Below, one piece after another: positions 18,704 through 27,642 of a stretch of 64,000 nucleotides of DNA. The stretch is from the NCBI GenBank assembly GCA_023251435.1, contig JAHEYU010000003.1:1-64000 (forward strand). Direction: 5' to 3'. Under the pieces are notes generated by a model. That model ran no database searches, was not told the origin of the DNA, and worked only from the letters and a program-made list of their open reading frames with translations. The DNA is from Bacteroidota bacterium. GTDB taxonomy: Bacteria; Bacteroidota; Bacteroidia; Bacteroidales; Prolixibacteraceae. Made by a program: the position numbers and the translations under genes. Position 1 is the stretch's first letter. The number at the start of each line of letters is the position of its first letter.

Positions 18704-18711
18704 TAAATTTG
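18704..18711 (+). promoter_or_regulatory. Possible -7 element (TAAATTTG) for the DUF1080 gene
   Basis: An exact TAnnTTTG match 55 bases before the start at 18766, inside the 226-base divergent region shared with the symporter gene. The same region holds two copies of ATTGTTGTATT (18587-18597 and 18614-18624), 27 bases apart, that could bind a regulator. Confidence 0.35.
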
Positions 18712-18765
18712 TTTCCGTTATCGTACACGGAAATTTATAATCCAAATCATAAACCAAATTACCAC

Positions 18766-20106
18766 ATGAAAAAATTTCAAATTTTACTTTCTCTGTTGTT
18801 ATTTACTACAGCGGTTTCTGCAAAAAGTAAAGATGGCTGGCAATCGCTTTTTAATGGTAAAGATCTTACCGGCTGGCATCAATTAAATGGTCAGGCGAAA
18901 TACCATGTCGAAAAAGGGGAGATTGTTGGAACCACAGTTTCGAATACTCCCAATTCATTTCTCGCTACCGATAAGGATTACGGCGATTTTATTCTTGAAC
19001 TAGACTTGTTGGTTACTGACCAGATGAATTCCGGAATTCAGTTCCGTAGTATTAGTAAACCCGACATTATGAATGGCCGTGTTCATGGCTATCAGTGCGA
19101 AGTTGATCCGTCAACACGTGCATGGAGCGGTGGAATTTACGACGAAGCCCGTCGCGGATGGCTGTACACCGGAGAACTTAATACTGCCGCGAAACCTGCA
19201 TTTAAAATGGACGAATGGAATCATTACCGCATCGAGTGTGTGGGCAGTAGCATCCGCACATGGTTGAATGGCGTTCCTGTTGCTTATGTACTAGACGATT
19301 TGACTCCAACAGGTTTAATTGCCCTTCAGGTTCATTCCATTGGCAAAGATGTGCAACCAGGCAAACAAATCCGCTGGAAAAACATTCGTATAAAAACTAA
19401 CAACCTGAAAGCTACCGAAACTGCTGATGTTTTTGTGGTGAATTTGCTTCCCAATACACTCTGTCAGGCTGAAAAGGCACAAGGATGGAAAATGCTTTTC
19501 GATGGTAAAACCACCAATGGCTGGAAAGCTGCAAATCAGGATAAATTTCCTTCTGAAGGTTGGACAGTGGTTGACGGAACGATGATGGCTGTTGCTAGTA
19601 GCAAAGAAAAGCCGGTGAAAGGTACCGATATTGTTACTGATGAAAAATTCTCGGCTTTCGAACTTCAGTTTGAATTTAATTTTGCTGAAGGAGCAAATAG
19701 CGGTGTAAAATATCTGACAGGAAATGGCGGTCCTTCAATCGGGCTTGAATACCAGGTTCTTGACGACAAAAAACATCCGGATGCAAAAATGGGTGTTGTT
19801 GGAAATCGTACCATGGCTTCACTCTACGATCTAATTCCGGCAGATAAACAGGATAGGTTCGTTAAACCTGCAGGTCAATGGAATATTGCGCGTATCGTAG
19901 TATATCCCGACAACCGGATCGAACATTGGCTGAACGGCATGAAAGTAGTTGAGTATGTGCGAGGTTCGAACATTTACAAAGCATTGGTTGCCAGAAGTAA
20001 ATATGCCGAGTTCAAAGATTTTGGTATGGCAAAGGAAGCGCCAATCATGCTTCAGTACCATAACGATGAAGTAAAATTCAGAAGTTTGAAAATAAGAAAA
20101 CTGTAA
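18766..20106 (+). CDS. Secreted protein with two DUF1080 (3-keto-disaccharide hydrolase) domains
   Basis: 446 residues from the ATG at 18766, which opens a clear signal peptide (MKKFQILLSLLLFTTAVSA). Two concanavalin-like DUF1080 domains follow: one at about 22-215 starting GWQSLFNGKDLTGWHQLNG, one at about 240-445 starting GWKMLFDGKTTNGWKA. Both carry the paired motifs EL.F......NSG and WN..RI. Some DUF1080 proteins hydrolyse 3-keto-glycosides made by Gfo/Idh-type oxidoreductases. Twenty bases separate it from a Tat-exported Gfo/Idh enzyme, consistent with that partnership. Confidence 0.88.
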   Translation: MKKFQILLSLLLFTTAVSAKSKDGWQSLFNGKDLTGWHQLNGQAKYHVEKGEIVGTTVSNTPNSFLATDKDYGDFILELDLLVTDQMNSGIQFRSISKPDIMNGRVHGYQCEVDPSTRAWSGGIYDEARRGWLYTGELNTAAKPAFKMDEWNHYRIECVGSSIRTWLNGVPVAYVLDDLTPTGLIALQVHSIGKDVQPGKQIRWKNIRIKTNNLKATETADVFVVNLLPNTLCQAEKAQGWKMLFDGKTTNGWKAANQDKFPSEGWTVVDGTMMAVASSKEKPVKGTDIVTDEKFSAFELQFEFNFAEGANSGVKYLTGNGGPSIGLEYQVLDDKKHPDAKMGVVGNRTMASLYDLIPADKQDRFVKPAGQWNIARIVVYPDNRIEHWLNGMKVVEYVRGSNIYKALVARSKYAEFKDFGMAKEAPIMLQYHNDEVKFRSLKIRKL

Positions 20107-20126
20107 TAAACCAAAATCAATATATC

Positions 20127-21476
20127 ATGGGTACAAATCGCAGGGAATTTATTCGTAATGTGGCAGTTGGTGCTGCCGGTATTACCATAGGAGGAATGGC
20201 TTCAGGATTCAGCGCAAAAAGTTATTCGCGTATTGTTGGAGCCAACGACCGCCTGAATGTTGCGTTGATGGGTTGCGGACGCCGTGTAAGTGCTTATTAT
20301 GCAGCACTTCAGGATAAAAATAACAATGTGGATGTGGCTTACATTTGCGATGTGATGAAAAAACAGCGCGATAAGGTGGGTAAAGACCTGAACGGAAAAG
20401 TTTCGGGAAAAGCCAAATTGGTGAACGATATCCATGAAATTTGGAACGACCAAAGTGTTGACGCTATTTTTAATGCAACACCCGATCATTGGCATGCACC
20501 GGGTACCTGGTTGGCAATGCAGGCCGGTAAACATGTTTACATTGAAAAGCCATGCAGTCACAATCCGCGCGAAGGTGAATTGCTTGTAGCTTTTACCCAG
20601 AAATATGGTAAAGTGGTGCAAATGGGCAATCAACAGCGGTCGTCAAAAGAAACGCAGGAAATTATTTCTGAAATACATAAAGGCAAAATTGGCGATGTTT
20701 ATAAAGCGGTTGCTTTTTATGCCAATACGCGTGGCGAATGCCCGGTGCCTAAAAAAGCACCTGTTCCTGAAGGATTGGACTGGGAACTTTTCCAGGGTCC
20801 GGCTCTGCGTGTTGAGTATATGCACGATATCTGGGATTACAACTGGCATTGGTACGGATGGAACTGGGGAACTGCTGAAACCGGTAACAATGCAACTCAC
20901 GAATTAGATATTGCCCGTTGGGCACTTCAGGTAAAATATCCAGAATTTGTGGATGTTGAAGCGGCTAAACGCCATTTTCTGAATGATGGATGGGAAATGT
21001 ACGACACCATGGATGCTACTTTCCGTTTTCCGGGAAACAAAGTAATTAAATGGGACGGAAAAAGCCGCAACGGGCACAAAACTTATGGCTCCGATCGCGG
21101 TACCATCATCTACGGAAGTGAAGGTTCTGTTTTTGTGAACCGTGAAGGTTACACACTTTTCGATCGTAGTGGCAAAAAGGTTAAAGACAGCAAATCGTCG
21201 GGAAGCGAAGCCGGAACTGCTTTAGGTGGCGGTGGAGATATGACCGACGGACACGTTGCTAACTTCTTTAATGTGATTCGTGGCACTGAAACAAAGCTGA
21301 ATTCGCCAATTGAAGAGGGCGCAGTAACTCAAATGATGACTCACTACGCCAATATTTCGTCTCGCATCAACAAATCATTCAAAGTTGACAGTAAAACCGG
21401 GCGGATCTTAGATAAGAATGGCATGAAACTTTGGGGACGCGAATACCATAAAGGTTGGGAACCACCAAAATTGTAA
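20127..21476 (+). CDS. Tat-exported Gfo/Idh/MocA family oxidoreductase
   Basis: 449 residues. The N-terminus has a twin-arginine signal (NRREFIRNVAVGAAG) followed by a hydrophobic stretch, so it probably folds with its cofactor and is exported. Then a Rossmann motif (LNVALMGCGRRVSAYYAAL), TPDHWHAPG and the EKPCSHNPREG motif. This exported subclass includes glycoside 3-dehydrogenase-like and NAD-retaining glycosidase-like members. It probably acts with the DUF1080 protein immediately upstream on an extracytoplasmic sugar. Followed by a hairpin with a T run. Confidence 0.9.
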   Translation: MGTNRREFIRNVAVGAAGITIGGMASGFSAKSYSRIVGANDRLNVALMGCGRRVSAYYAALQDKNNNVDVAYICDVMKKQRDKVGKDLNGKVSGKAKLVNDIHEIWNDQSVDAIFNATPDHWHAPGTWLAMQAGKHVYIEKPCSHNPREGELLVAFTQKYGKVVQMGNQQRSSKETQEIISEIHKGKIGDVYKAVAFYANTRGECPVPKKAPVPEGLDWELFQGPALRVEYMHDIWDYNWHWYGWNWGTAETGNNATHELDIARWALQVKYPEFVDVEAAKRHFLNDGWEMYDTMDATFRFPGNKVIKWDGKSRNGHKTYGSDRGTIIYGSEGSVFVNREGYTLFDRSGKKVKDSKSSGSEAGTALGGGGDMTDGHVANFFNVIRGTETKLNSPIEEGAVTQMMTHYANISSRINKSFKVDSKTGRILDKNGMKLWGREYHKGWEPPKL

Positions 21477-21501
21477 AGCAATTCAATATTTGAATAAATA
21501 A

Positions 21502-21537
21502 AAAAGAGGCTGTCTCAAAAGAGTTCAGTCTCTTTTT
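21502..21537 (+). terminator. Terminator hairpin after the Tat-exported oxidoreductase (also resembles an IS1182 left end)
   Basis: AAAAGAGGCTG pairs with CAGTCTCTTTT around an A-rich loop and ends in T5. Bases 21502-21520 also match, with one mismatch, the complement of 21939-21957, so they may be an IS end. Confidence 0.65.
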
Positions 21538-21538
21538 A

Positions 21539-21783
21539 GTATGTCGGGCATGGTATTAGGCTAACTGGATGCAAGTTCCTGTATGTGACGAGTTGACAGG
21601 AAACATTAGCGATTGGCAAGGGTGTTTCGGGTGACTGCAAATCTGAAAGAAGCCATCAGCAAAACTGAAGTTCTGACGAACAGAAACCAGATATAAGGCT
21701 CACTTTAGAAGGCAACCGAGCTATGGATTGGGAATGCCCCAAAGTCAACCGTAACTCAAGCGAGTAAATCAGGCAGAACGTGC
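21539..21783 (+). ncRNA. 5' fragment (domain I) of a group IIC self-splicing intron
   Basis: The sequence from GTATGTCGGGCATGG onward follows, block by block, the domain I sequence of class C introns such as the Oceanobacillus iheyensis intron: the 5' end GTRTG-GGGCATGG, then GCAAGGGTGT, AATCTGAA-GAAGC, TCTGA-GAACA-GAAC, ATAT-AGGCT, ATGGAT and GAGTAAAT-GCAGA in the same order. It starts right behind a terminator hairpin, the known target of IIC introns. Domains II-VI and the reverse transcriptase gene are missing, so it is inactive. Confidence 0.8.
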
Positions 21784-21938
21784 ATAAAACACCGCAAACA
21801 GCGATCGGCAGATGTAGAGGCAACCTTTGGAAACATCAAACAAAACAAAGGTTTTAGAAGATTTATGTCTTGTCAAAACAAAAAGCCAGCTCAAAAAAAC
21901 GGGGGAAAGTGTAAAAAGAAAGGCCGTCCCAAATTTTG
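21784..21938 (+). pseudogene. C-terminal remnant of an IS1182-family transposase
   Basis: Reading from 21784 gives IKHRKQRSADVEATFGNIK followed by QNKGFRRFM, the strongly conserved end of IS1182-family DDE transposases (usual form HRSKRS-DVE-VFG-IK-N..F-RF). The rest of the transposase is absent, and the reading degenerates after RRFM. It is fused directly to the intron fragment. Confidence 0.78.
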
Positions 21939-21957
21939 TTTTGAGACGGCCTCTTTT
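21922..21957 (-). terminator. Terminator of the leftward pssA operon
   Basis: On the minus strand GGCCGTC pairs with GACGGCC around a 16-base loop and is followed by TTTCTTTTT, 27 bases past the pssA stop. It overlaps the right end of the relic element. Confidence 0.7.
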
Positions 21958-21983
21958 AGTTTTTAATATCGTTTTAAACTCAT

Positions 21984-22742
21984 TTAGTTTATTGCAGCAA
22001 AATAGGTAATTACCGAAAGCAAAACATACCAGATAATGATAAGCGGCAAGGCAAATACCTGAAGAAAAATGAGCATCAGTAAAGTTGTACCGAGAAATAG
22101 AAACCGGATGGCGTTTTCTTTCAGCTGAAGGTTTTTGAATTTCATCGAGAACATGGGTAATTCTGAAACCATCAGGAATGAACAGATAAATATCGAAGCC
22201 AACAGTACATATTTGTTCAGAATAACTGCCGAAATAGCCTCGTTGCTTCCCCATTCGAGAATGAGCCCGAGAGAGGCAAAAAAGATGGCATTTGCCGGAA
22301 TGGGCATTCCCAGAAACTGATCGCTCTGCCGATCGTCGGTATTGAATTTTGCCAGACGAAAAGCACCAGCTACCGGAATTACAAGACTGGTTAAAAGTAC
22401 GATTCGCTGATTCCAGCTGCCTCCAACAGCGATGTCGTATATGGAGTTGTTATCGCCAAACAAAGTAAATTCGAGCATGGTGAAAACAATGGCGGCCGGT
22501 GCCAGACCGAATGAAACGGTGTCGGCCAGCGAGTCGAGTTCTTTACCAATGGTTGAATATGCATTTAACAGTCGTGCCGAAAAGCCGTCCAGAAAATCGA
22601 AAACTGCTGCTGTAAGAATAAATATTGAAGCCCAGCCTAAATGCCCGTCGATGGCCAAAAATACTGCAATACTACCACAAACAAGGTTTAAGGCAGTAAT
22701 GGTATTCGGTACCCAAAAGAACATGTTAATAACCCGGCTCAT
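21984..22742 (-). CDS. pssA: CDP-diacylglycerol--serine O-phosphatidyltransferase
   Basis: 252 residues, about seven membrane helices. It carries the full CDP-alcohol phosphotransferase signature: DGFSARLLNAYSTIGKELDSLAD (a DG..AR, G...D...D pattern) at about 48-70. It makes phosphatidylserine from CDP-diacylglycerol and serine at the inner membrane. Its start overlaps psd by four bases, so the product passes to the next enzyme in the pathway from the same transcript. Confidence 0.95.
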   Translation of the reverse strand: MSRVINMFFWVPNTITALNLVCGSIAVFLAIDGHLGWASIFILTAAVFDFLDGFSARLLNAYSTIGKELDSLADTVSFGLAPAAIVFTMLEFTLFGDNNSIYDIAVGGSWNQRIVLLTSLVIPVAGAFRLAKFNTDDRQSDQFLGMPIPANAIFFASLGLILEWGSNEAISAVILNKYVLLASIFICSFLMVSELPMFSMKFKNLQLKENAIRFLFLGTTLLMLIFLQVFALPLIIIWYVLLSVITYFAAIN

Positions 22743-23398
22743 GACTGAAGTTCGCCGATGATGGTTTGTGAACCGGTCACTTTTTGTCCCATTTTAACAT
22801 TCAATTTGGTGTTGAGTGGGAGGAAGAGATCGACACGCGAACCGAACCGGATGAACCCGACTTCGGTTGACTGATCGACCTGATCGCCAACAGACACGTA
22901 ATTGATAATTCTGCGGGCCATTGCACCTGCAATCTGACGCATAACTATTTCGCGACCATCTTTTATTTTTATTGCTGTAGTGGTACGTTCGTTTTCTTCA
23001 GCCGATTTATCCTTAAAGGCTGCATAAAACTCACCATCTTTGTGTTTCATGTAAGTTACAGTTCCCGGAACCGGAATCCAGTTGATGTGCACATTGGTGG
23101 GCGACATGAAAATTGAAACCTGGATACATTTGCTTTTCAGATATTCGTTTTCGACAAACTCTTTGATGTCGCAAACTTTTCCATCGGCAGGAGATAAAAT
23201 CAGGTTTTCGTTCAGAGTAATAGAACGCTGTGGATATCTGAAGAACTGTATAATCATGAGATAAATAACAGCGCCACCACCCAAAACAGCCATTTTTATT
23301 AATGTGTCGGTGATGAAAAACCAGGATAATACGATGAGTACTGCTATTCCAGCAGTTGCATAATTAATGGTTGTGATACCGGCTTTGTGAACTTTCAT
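22739..23398 (-). CDS. psd: Phosphatidylserine decarboxylase (short, archaeal-type)
   Basis: 219 residues. An N-terminal membrane hairpin (about 10-50), SPADGKVC motif (about 69), MSPTNVHINW-type motif (about 99) and the self-cleavage region RFGSRVDLFLP near residue 185, where the GS bond becomes the pyruvoyl cofactor. It converts phosphatidylserine to phosphatidylethanolamine. Four-base overlap with pssA. Confidence 0.95.
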   Translation of the reverse strand: MKVHKAGITTINYATAGIAVLIVLSWFFITDTLIKMAVLGGGAVIYLMIIQFFRYPQRSITLNENLILSPADGKVCDIKEFVENEYLKSKCIQVSIFMSPTNVHINWIPVPGTVTYMKHKDGEFYAAFKDKSAEENERTTTAIKIKDGREIVMRQIAGAMARRIINYVSVGDQVDQSTEVGFIRFGSRVDLFLPLNTKLNVKMGQKVTGSQTIIGELQS

Positions 23399-23442
23399 TA
23401 TTGATTTTTAATATTCCGGCTCAAAAATAGCAAATTATTGAG

Positions 23443-24267
23443 CTATTCAATAATTATTTTCAGATATAAGACGATTACAGGAACCGCAAACAGGAGCGAA
23501 TCGAACCGGTCGAGAACTCCTCCGTGGCCCGGTAAAATCTGGCCACTGTCTTTAATGCCAAAGTGTCGTTTAAACATCGATTCGGTTAAATCGCCATAAG
23601 TAGAGCTTACAACCGTTAAAATACTGATAGCCATCCAGTGGATGATTTGTATTTCAGGAATATAGATGGAAATAATATATGCAGCGAGCAACGCTGTTAA
23701 AGTTCCGCCAATGGCGCCTTCCCACGATTTTTTAGGCGAAATCCGTTCGAAAAGTCTGTGTTTTCCCATCGAAACACCAAAGAGATATGCTCCTGAATCG
23801 TAAGTCCAGATAATGGCAAACAAGGCAATTAATAATTTGGGAGAAAAATCGTTTGATGGAATTATTTCTGTGAAAACCAGAAAGTTAATAAGCGATATTG
23901 GTATTGCAAGATAAATAATGCTGAAAATAGTGACTGCAATATTCTCAATTGGTTTTTGTTTTTTACGGTAAAGTTCTGCTGACATTGTTACCAGTAAAAG
24001 TGGAAAGAGGAGTAGAAAATACGTCACCTCCAATAATCCTTTGGCAACAAAAAATGAAATTCCGAACAACAAAAATGAAATCAGGTAACTCAACCAGATA
24101 TTTGGTTTAATATCTGATTGTTTAAAAAGTTTCGAAAATTCAAAGAGTCCACCACCCAGTATTAGCAAAAATAATACACCATAACTATACTGACCGGCGT
24201 AAATAGCGGCCAGTATAACCAAAACCAAAACGATTCCTGTGGCAGTTCGGGTAATTAACTTCTTCAA
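23443..24267 (-). CDS. cdsA: Phosphatidate cytidylyltransferase
   Basis: 274 residues, multi-pass membrane protein. The CdsA signature at the C-terminus is intact: SMFKRHFGIKDSG followed by LPGHGGVLDRFDS, and KKSWEGAIGG earlier. It makes CDP-diacylglycerol from phosphatidate and CTP, supplying pssA in the same operon. Its first codons overlap the DUF2007 gene by four bases. Confidence 0.95.
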   Translation of the reverse strand: MKKLITRTATGIVLVLVILAAIYAGQYSYGVLFLLILGGGLFEFSKLFKQSDIKPNIWLSYLISFLLFGISFFVAKGLLEVTYFLLLFPLLLVTMSAELYRKKQKPIENIAVTIFSIIYLAIPISLINFLVFTEIIPSNDFSPKLLIALFAIIWTYDSGAYLFGVSMGKHRLFERISPKKSWEGAIGGTLTALLAAYIISIYIPEIQIIHWMAISILTVVSSTYGDLTESMFKRHFGIKDSGQILPGHGGVLDRFDSLLFAVPVIVLYLKIIIE

Positions 24268-24470
24268 TTGATTAAATCTTTTAAAAGTTCGGTTGCACTT
24301 TTCTCAAAATCTTTATGTACCCAAACTTCTATATCTCCAATCGATGGAATGGTGGATATGTTTTCGTTCATAATAACACATTTAATCTCTTCATTTTCAA
24401 GCATCTCTTTTGCAATTTCAGCCTGAAAACCTTCGCCTGTGCGCAATACGCATACCCAATCTTTTTCCAT
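24264..24470 (-). CDS. DUF2007-like small protein
   Basis: 68 residues with a ferredoxin-like small-domain pattern: WVCVLRTGEGFQAEIAKEML, then CVIMNE and EVWVHKDFEKSATELL. This matches the DUF2007 family, sometimes called putative signal-transducing proteins, whose role is not known. The ATGA-type overlap with cdsA and the 20-base gap to the LUD gene place it in the ftsH-lipid operon. Confidence 0.8.
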   Translation of the reverse strand: MEKDWVCVLRTGEGFQAEIAKEMLENEEIKCVIMNENISTIPSIGDIEVWVHKDFEKSATELLKDLIN

Positions 24471-24490
24471 AGTAATTTAGTTTAAAAGGG

Positions 24491-25117
24491 TTAAACTGTA
24501 ATAATTACAACCAACGTTTTGGGTCCGTGCATACCCATTACCAACGTTTTCTCGATGTCAGCAGTCCGGCTGGGACCGGTAATATTGCTTATTAACGAAG
24601 GTAATTTATTTTTATATTTTTCCTGCAATTTTTCAATCGCGTTGTCTAAATAATCGACTATTTGCGACTCGCTGGCTACAACAATATGCGTTTCAGGAAA
24701 AACATTGAGACGACGTCCGGAGATTTGTGCAGAGCTAATGAGGACAGAACCCAAATGAGCAACCAGAAATTCACAACCGGTAATTCCGGTATTCAGGTTC
24801 AGAAATTCACTTTCTTCTGATTCTGTCTTCACTTTTCCTTCCAGAATTTCTAAAAGGGACGAATCGGTGCAGAACAGTTTATCCTGATTTTTTTCTTCAC
24901 AAATGAGTTTTACCTGAGCGGCAATTTCTGATTGTGAATTGCACAAAATTACCCTGCCTCCAATAAGTTCAAGGTTTGTTTTGAATTCCTGAACGAGAGA
25001 TGGGTTAAGCGGAAGGTAAACAGAAGAGGTGAAATCGGGGATATTAACCTCGATTTCACCTCTGTTTTGCTGTGCGGCCTTTAGTTTGGCCAAAATATTA
25101 TTTTTTGCTGATTTCAT
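24491..25117 (-). CDS. LUD (LutC/YkgG) domain protein
   Basis: 208 residues. The LUD fold is recognisable by GITGCEFLVAHLGSVLISS (about 112-130), PETHIVVA (about 141) and the end GPSRTADIEKTLVMGMHGP. LutC proteins elsewhere belong to the LutABC iron-sulfur lactate oxidase, but no LutA or LutB is next to this gene. Its stop overlaps the ftsH gene by one base. In Bacteroidetes this gene is usually found beside ftsH, so it may have a membrane or lipid-linked role instead. Confidence 0.88.
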   Translation of the reverse strand: MKSAKNNILAKLKAAQQNRGEIEVNIPDFTSSVYLPLNPSLVQEFKTNLELIGGRVILCNSQSEIAAQVKLICEEKNQDKLFCTDSSLLEILEGKVKTESEESEFLNLNTGITGCEFLVAHLGSVLISSAQISGRRLNVFPETHIVVASESQIVDYLDNAIEKLQEKYKNKLPSLISNITGPSRTADIEKTLVMGMHGPKTLVVIITV

Positions 25118-27144
25118 TAAAATGATACGTGTTCAGCTGGTTTTTCTGTATTGTCAGGTTCCCCCGGAGCCAATTCCTTTTTTGTTTCGCTTACCAGCAT
25201 TGGCCTTGCCCATAGACGTTTACCGAATATATGCTCGAGATCTTCACTGAAAATAACCTCTTTTTCCAACAACATTTCTGCAAGTTTCTGATGGCCGTCT
25301 TTATTGTTTTTAAGTACGTCTATTGCTCTTACGTATTGTGTTTCAATCAGTTGTTTCGATTCTGCATCAATCAGTTCAGCGGTTTTTTCACTATATGGTT
25401 TGCTGAAGGCATATTCACTTTGGCCCGATGAATCGTAGTAGCTAACGTTTCCAACCTTTTCGCTCATACCAAAAATACTGACCATTGCATAAGCCTGTTT
25501 GGTTACTTTTTCGAGGTCGTTTTGTGCGCCCGACGAGATGCTGTTAAACGAAATCTGTTCAGCAGCCCTTCCTCCAAGTGCAGAGCACATTTCGTCGAGT
25601 AGCTGATCTTTGGTTGTGATAGAGCGTTCTTCAGGAAGATACCATGCAGCACCCAAAGCTTTTCCGCGAGGTACAATGGTTACTTTTACCAGCGGATGAG
25701 CATGTTCGAGCAGCCAGCTAATGGTAGCATGACCAGCTTCGTGGTAGGCAATTCTCCGTTTTTCATCAATCGAGATGATTTTATTTTTCTTTTCCAATCC
25801 GCCTACGATCCGATCAACTGCATCCAGAAAGTCTTGTTTGTCAACAATATCTTTGTTTTTGCGGGCAGCAATCAATGCCGATTCGTTACAAACGTTGGCT
25901 ATATCGGCACCCGAAAATCCAGGGGTTTGTTTCGCAAGAAATGAAGATTGAACTTCAGACGAAAGTTTAATGGGTTTCAGATGTACATTAAAAATTTCTT
26001 CACGTTCATTCAGGTCGGGTAATTCAACATGAATCTGTCGGTCGAAACGTCCGGCGCGCATTAAAGCCCTGTCGAGAATATCTGCGCGGTTGGTAGCTGC
26101 AAGTATTATTACTCCTGAATTGGTGTCAAAACCATCCATTTCGGTGAGCAACTGGTTGAGTGTGTTTTCTCGTTCATCATTCGATCCCATATTAGGATTT
26201 TTCCCGCGGGCACGTCCAATGGCGTCTATTTCGTCGATAAAAACAATACAAGGCGATTTCTCCTTGGCTTGTTTAAACAAATCGCGTACGCGTGAAGCAC
26301 CCACTCCAACAAACATTTCAACAAAATCGGAACCCGACATGGAGAAAAACGGAACATTTGCTTCGCCTGCAACAGCTTTTGCAAGTAAAGTTTTTCCTGT
26401 TCCGGGAGGGCCAACCAAAAGCGCGCCTTTCGGAATTTTACCACCCAGTTTGGTGAATTTTTCAGGACTTTTCAGGAAATCGACAATTTCTTCTACTTCC
26501 TGTTTAGCTTCGGCTAAACCGGCAACATCTTTGAAATTGGTTGAAACTCTGGAATCTTTATCGAATACTTTTGCCTGCGATTTGCCTACATTAAAAATAT
26601 TTCCGGCACCGCCGCCGCCTGCACCTTTGCTCATTCGTTTAAAAATGAACCACCAAATAAGGATGATGATTGCAAACGGTAAAATCCAGTTGAGTAATTC
26701 ACCAAGGTAGTTGTGAACTGTCTTATATTCAACGCTGATCTTGTTTTCTTCAGTTGCTTCGTTCTGAACTTCCTGTAAGTTTTTTTCAAAAGAATCGACC
26801 GATCCTATTGTAAAGAAAAAATGGGGACCAATCTCTGCAGGTGCAGTAAAACCATTGTTTAACTTGTCTTTATATTTGTCATAGCTTTCCTTTTTCAGGA
26901 AGATTTGCGCTTCTTTCTCATTTACGACAATGATTTTTTGTATGTCGTTATTTGGGATCATGGCGGTTTTTACTTCTTTCCAGTTGGTCTCTACCGGCCC
27001 TGCCCCCAAAGTGAACCATTGAATAGCTAAAAAGGAAATAATAATTACCCCATAAATCCAATATGGATTAATTCTCGGGGTTTTGTTTATTTGCCTCATA
27101 TTACCCGGATTGGGTTTTGCATTGTTGTTTTTTTTCTCTGCCAT
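25117..27144 (-). CDS. ftsH: ATP-dependent membrane zinc protease FtsH
   Basis: 675 residues. Two membrane segments (about 30-50 and 147-168) bracket the periplasmic domain. The AAA module has Walker A GPPGTGKT (about 243), Walker [12 protein letters not shown] and the second region of homology ([20 protein letters not shown]). The peptidase has the zinc motif HEAGH (about 469) with a downstream aspartate. A glycine-rich linker (GAGGGGAGN) follows the second helix. FtsH degrades membrane and short-lived cytoplasmic proteins; in other bacteria it also controls lipid and LPS synthesis, which suits its lipid-gene operon. Confidence 0.97.
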   Translation of the reverse strand: MAEKKNNNAKPNPGNMRQINKTPRINPYWIYGVIIISFLAIQWFTLGAGPVETNWKEVKTAMIPNNDIQKIIVVNEKEAQIFLKKESYDKYKDKLNNGFTAPAEIGPHFFFTIGSVDSFEKNLQEVQNEATEENKISVEYKTVHNYLGELLNWILPFAIIILIWWFIFKRMSKGAGGGGAGNIFNVGKSQAKVFDKDSRVSTNFKDVAGLAEAKQEVEEIVDFLKSPEKFTKLGGKIPKGALLVGPPGTGKTLLAKAVAGEANVPFFSMSGSDFVEMFVGVGASRVRDLFKQAKEKSPCIVFIDEIDAIGRARGKNPNMGSNDERENTLNQLLTEMDGFDTNSGVIILAATNRADILDRALMRAGRFDRQIHVELPDLNEREEIFNVHLKPIKLSSEVQSSFLAKQTPGFSGADIANVCNESALIAARKNKDIVDKQDFLDAVDRIVGGLEKKNKIISIDEKRRIAYHEAGHATISWLLEHAHPLVKVTIVPRGKALGAAWYLPEERSITTKDQLLDEMCSALGGRAAEQISFNSISSGAQNDLEKVTKQAYAMVSIFGMSEKVGNVSYYDSSGQSEYAFSKPYSEKTAELIDAESKQLIETQYVRAIDVLKNNKDGHQKLAEMLLEKEVIFSEDLEHIFGKRLWARPMLVSETKKELAPGEPDNTEKPAEHVSF

Positions 27145-27152
27145 TTTATTTA

Positions 27153-27530
27153 TTAGTTATCTTCTTTTATATTTTCGATATGTGCATCGGCCCAAAGATT
27201 TTCGAGATCGTAGAAATTTCTGGTATCTTTCTGAAATATGTGAACCATTACATCAGCATAATCAAGTAAAATCCATAGTGAATTACGGTATCCGTCTTTG
27301 TGCCAGGCTTTTTCACTAATTATTTCTTCAACAGTGTCTTCAACCGAATGGGCAATCGCATCAACCTGTGTACTAGAGTTTCCATGACAAATAATAAAAT
27401 ATTTACATTCGGTATGGTTTATTTTTGTCAAATCAATCTTTATCAGTTCTAATCCTTTTTTTCTTTGAATTCCTTCAACAATGGCATCAATCAATTGTTC
27501 AGTTTCTGCTTCTGCAATGCTTTTGTTCAT
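27153..27530 (-). CDS. rsfS: Ribosome silencing factor RsfS (Iojap)
   Basis: 125 residues with the Iojap/RsfS domain: LIDAIVEGIQRKKG, the signature YFIICHGNSSTQVDAIA and WILLDYADVMVHIFQKDTR. It binds ribosomal protein L14 and prevents subunit joining in starvation. It is the first gene of the leftward operon, nine bases before ftsH. Confidence 0.95.
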   Translation of the reverse strand: MNKSIAEAETEQLIDAIVEGIQRKKGLELIKIDLTKINHTECKYFIICHGNSSTQVDAIAHSVEDTVEEIISEKAWHKDGYRNSLWILLDYADVMVHIFQKDTRNFYDLENLWADAHIENIKEDN

Positions 27531-27548
27531 ACATTTTTATTAATGACA

Positions 27549-27556
27549 CAAAGATA
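27549..27556 (-). promoter_or_regulatory. -7 element (TATCTTTG) of the rsfS-ftsH-lipid operon
   Basis: An exact TAnnTTTG match on the minus strand, 19 bases before the rsfS start. The usual -33 TTTG is not obvious. It lies in the 112-base divergent region shared with birA. Confidence 0.45.
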
Positions 27557-27642
27557 AATTTTTTACTTTATAATAAGTGTTAAACTTGTACGACTAATTG
27601 CCTTCATCAAAAGAAATGCAATAGGTCTAATAAACAAATCAA

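Larger units (their letters stand above)
21502..21957 (+). mobile_element. Relic element bounded by 19-bp inverted repeats, with IS1182-type ends
   Basis: The outer sequences AAAAGAGGCTGTCTCAAAA (21502-21520) and TTTTGAGACGGCCTCTTTT (21939-21957) are inverted copies with one mismatch, of the GAGGCTGTCTCAAAA type seen at IS1182-family ends. Inside are a group II intron fragment and the tail of a transposase. At 456 bp it cannot move by itself. Confidence 0.6.

Noticed and set aside
21827..22009. 60-codon frame across the relic element
   Set aside because: It is out of frame with the transposase remnant and overlaps the pssA terminator and end.
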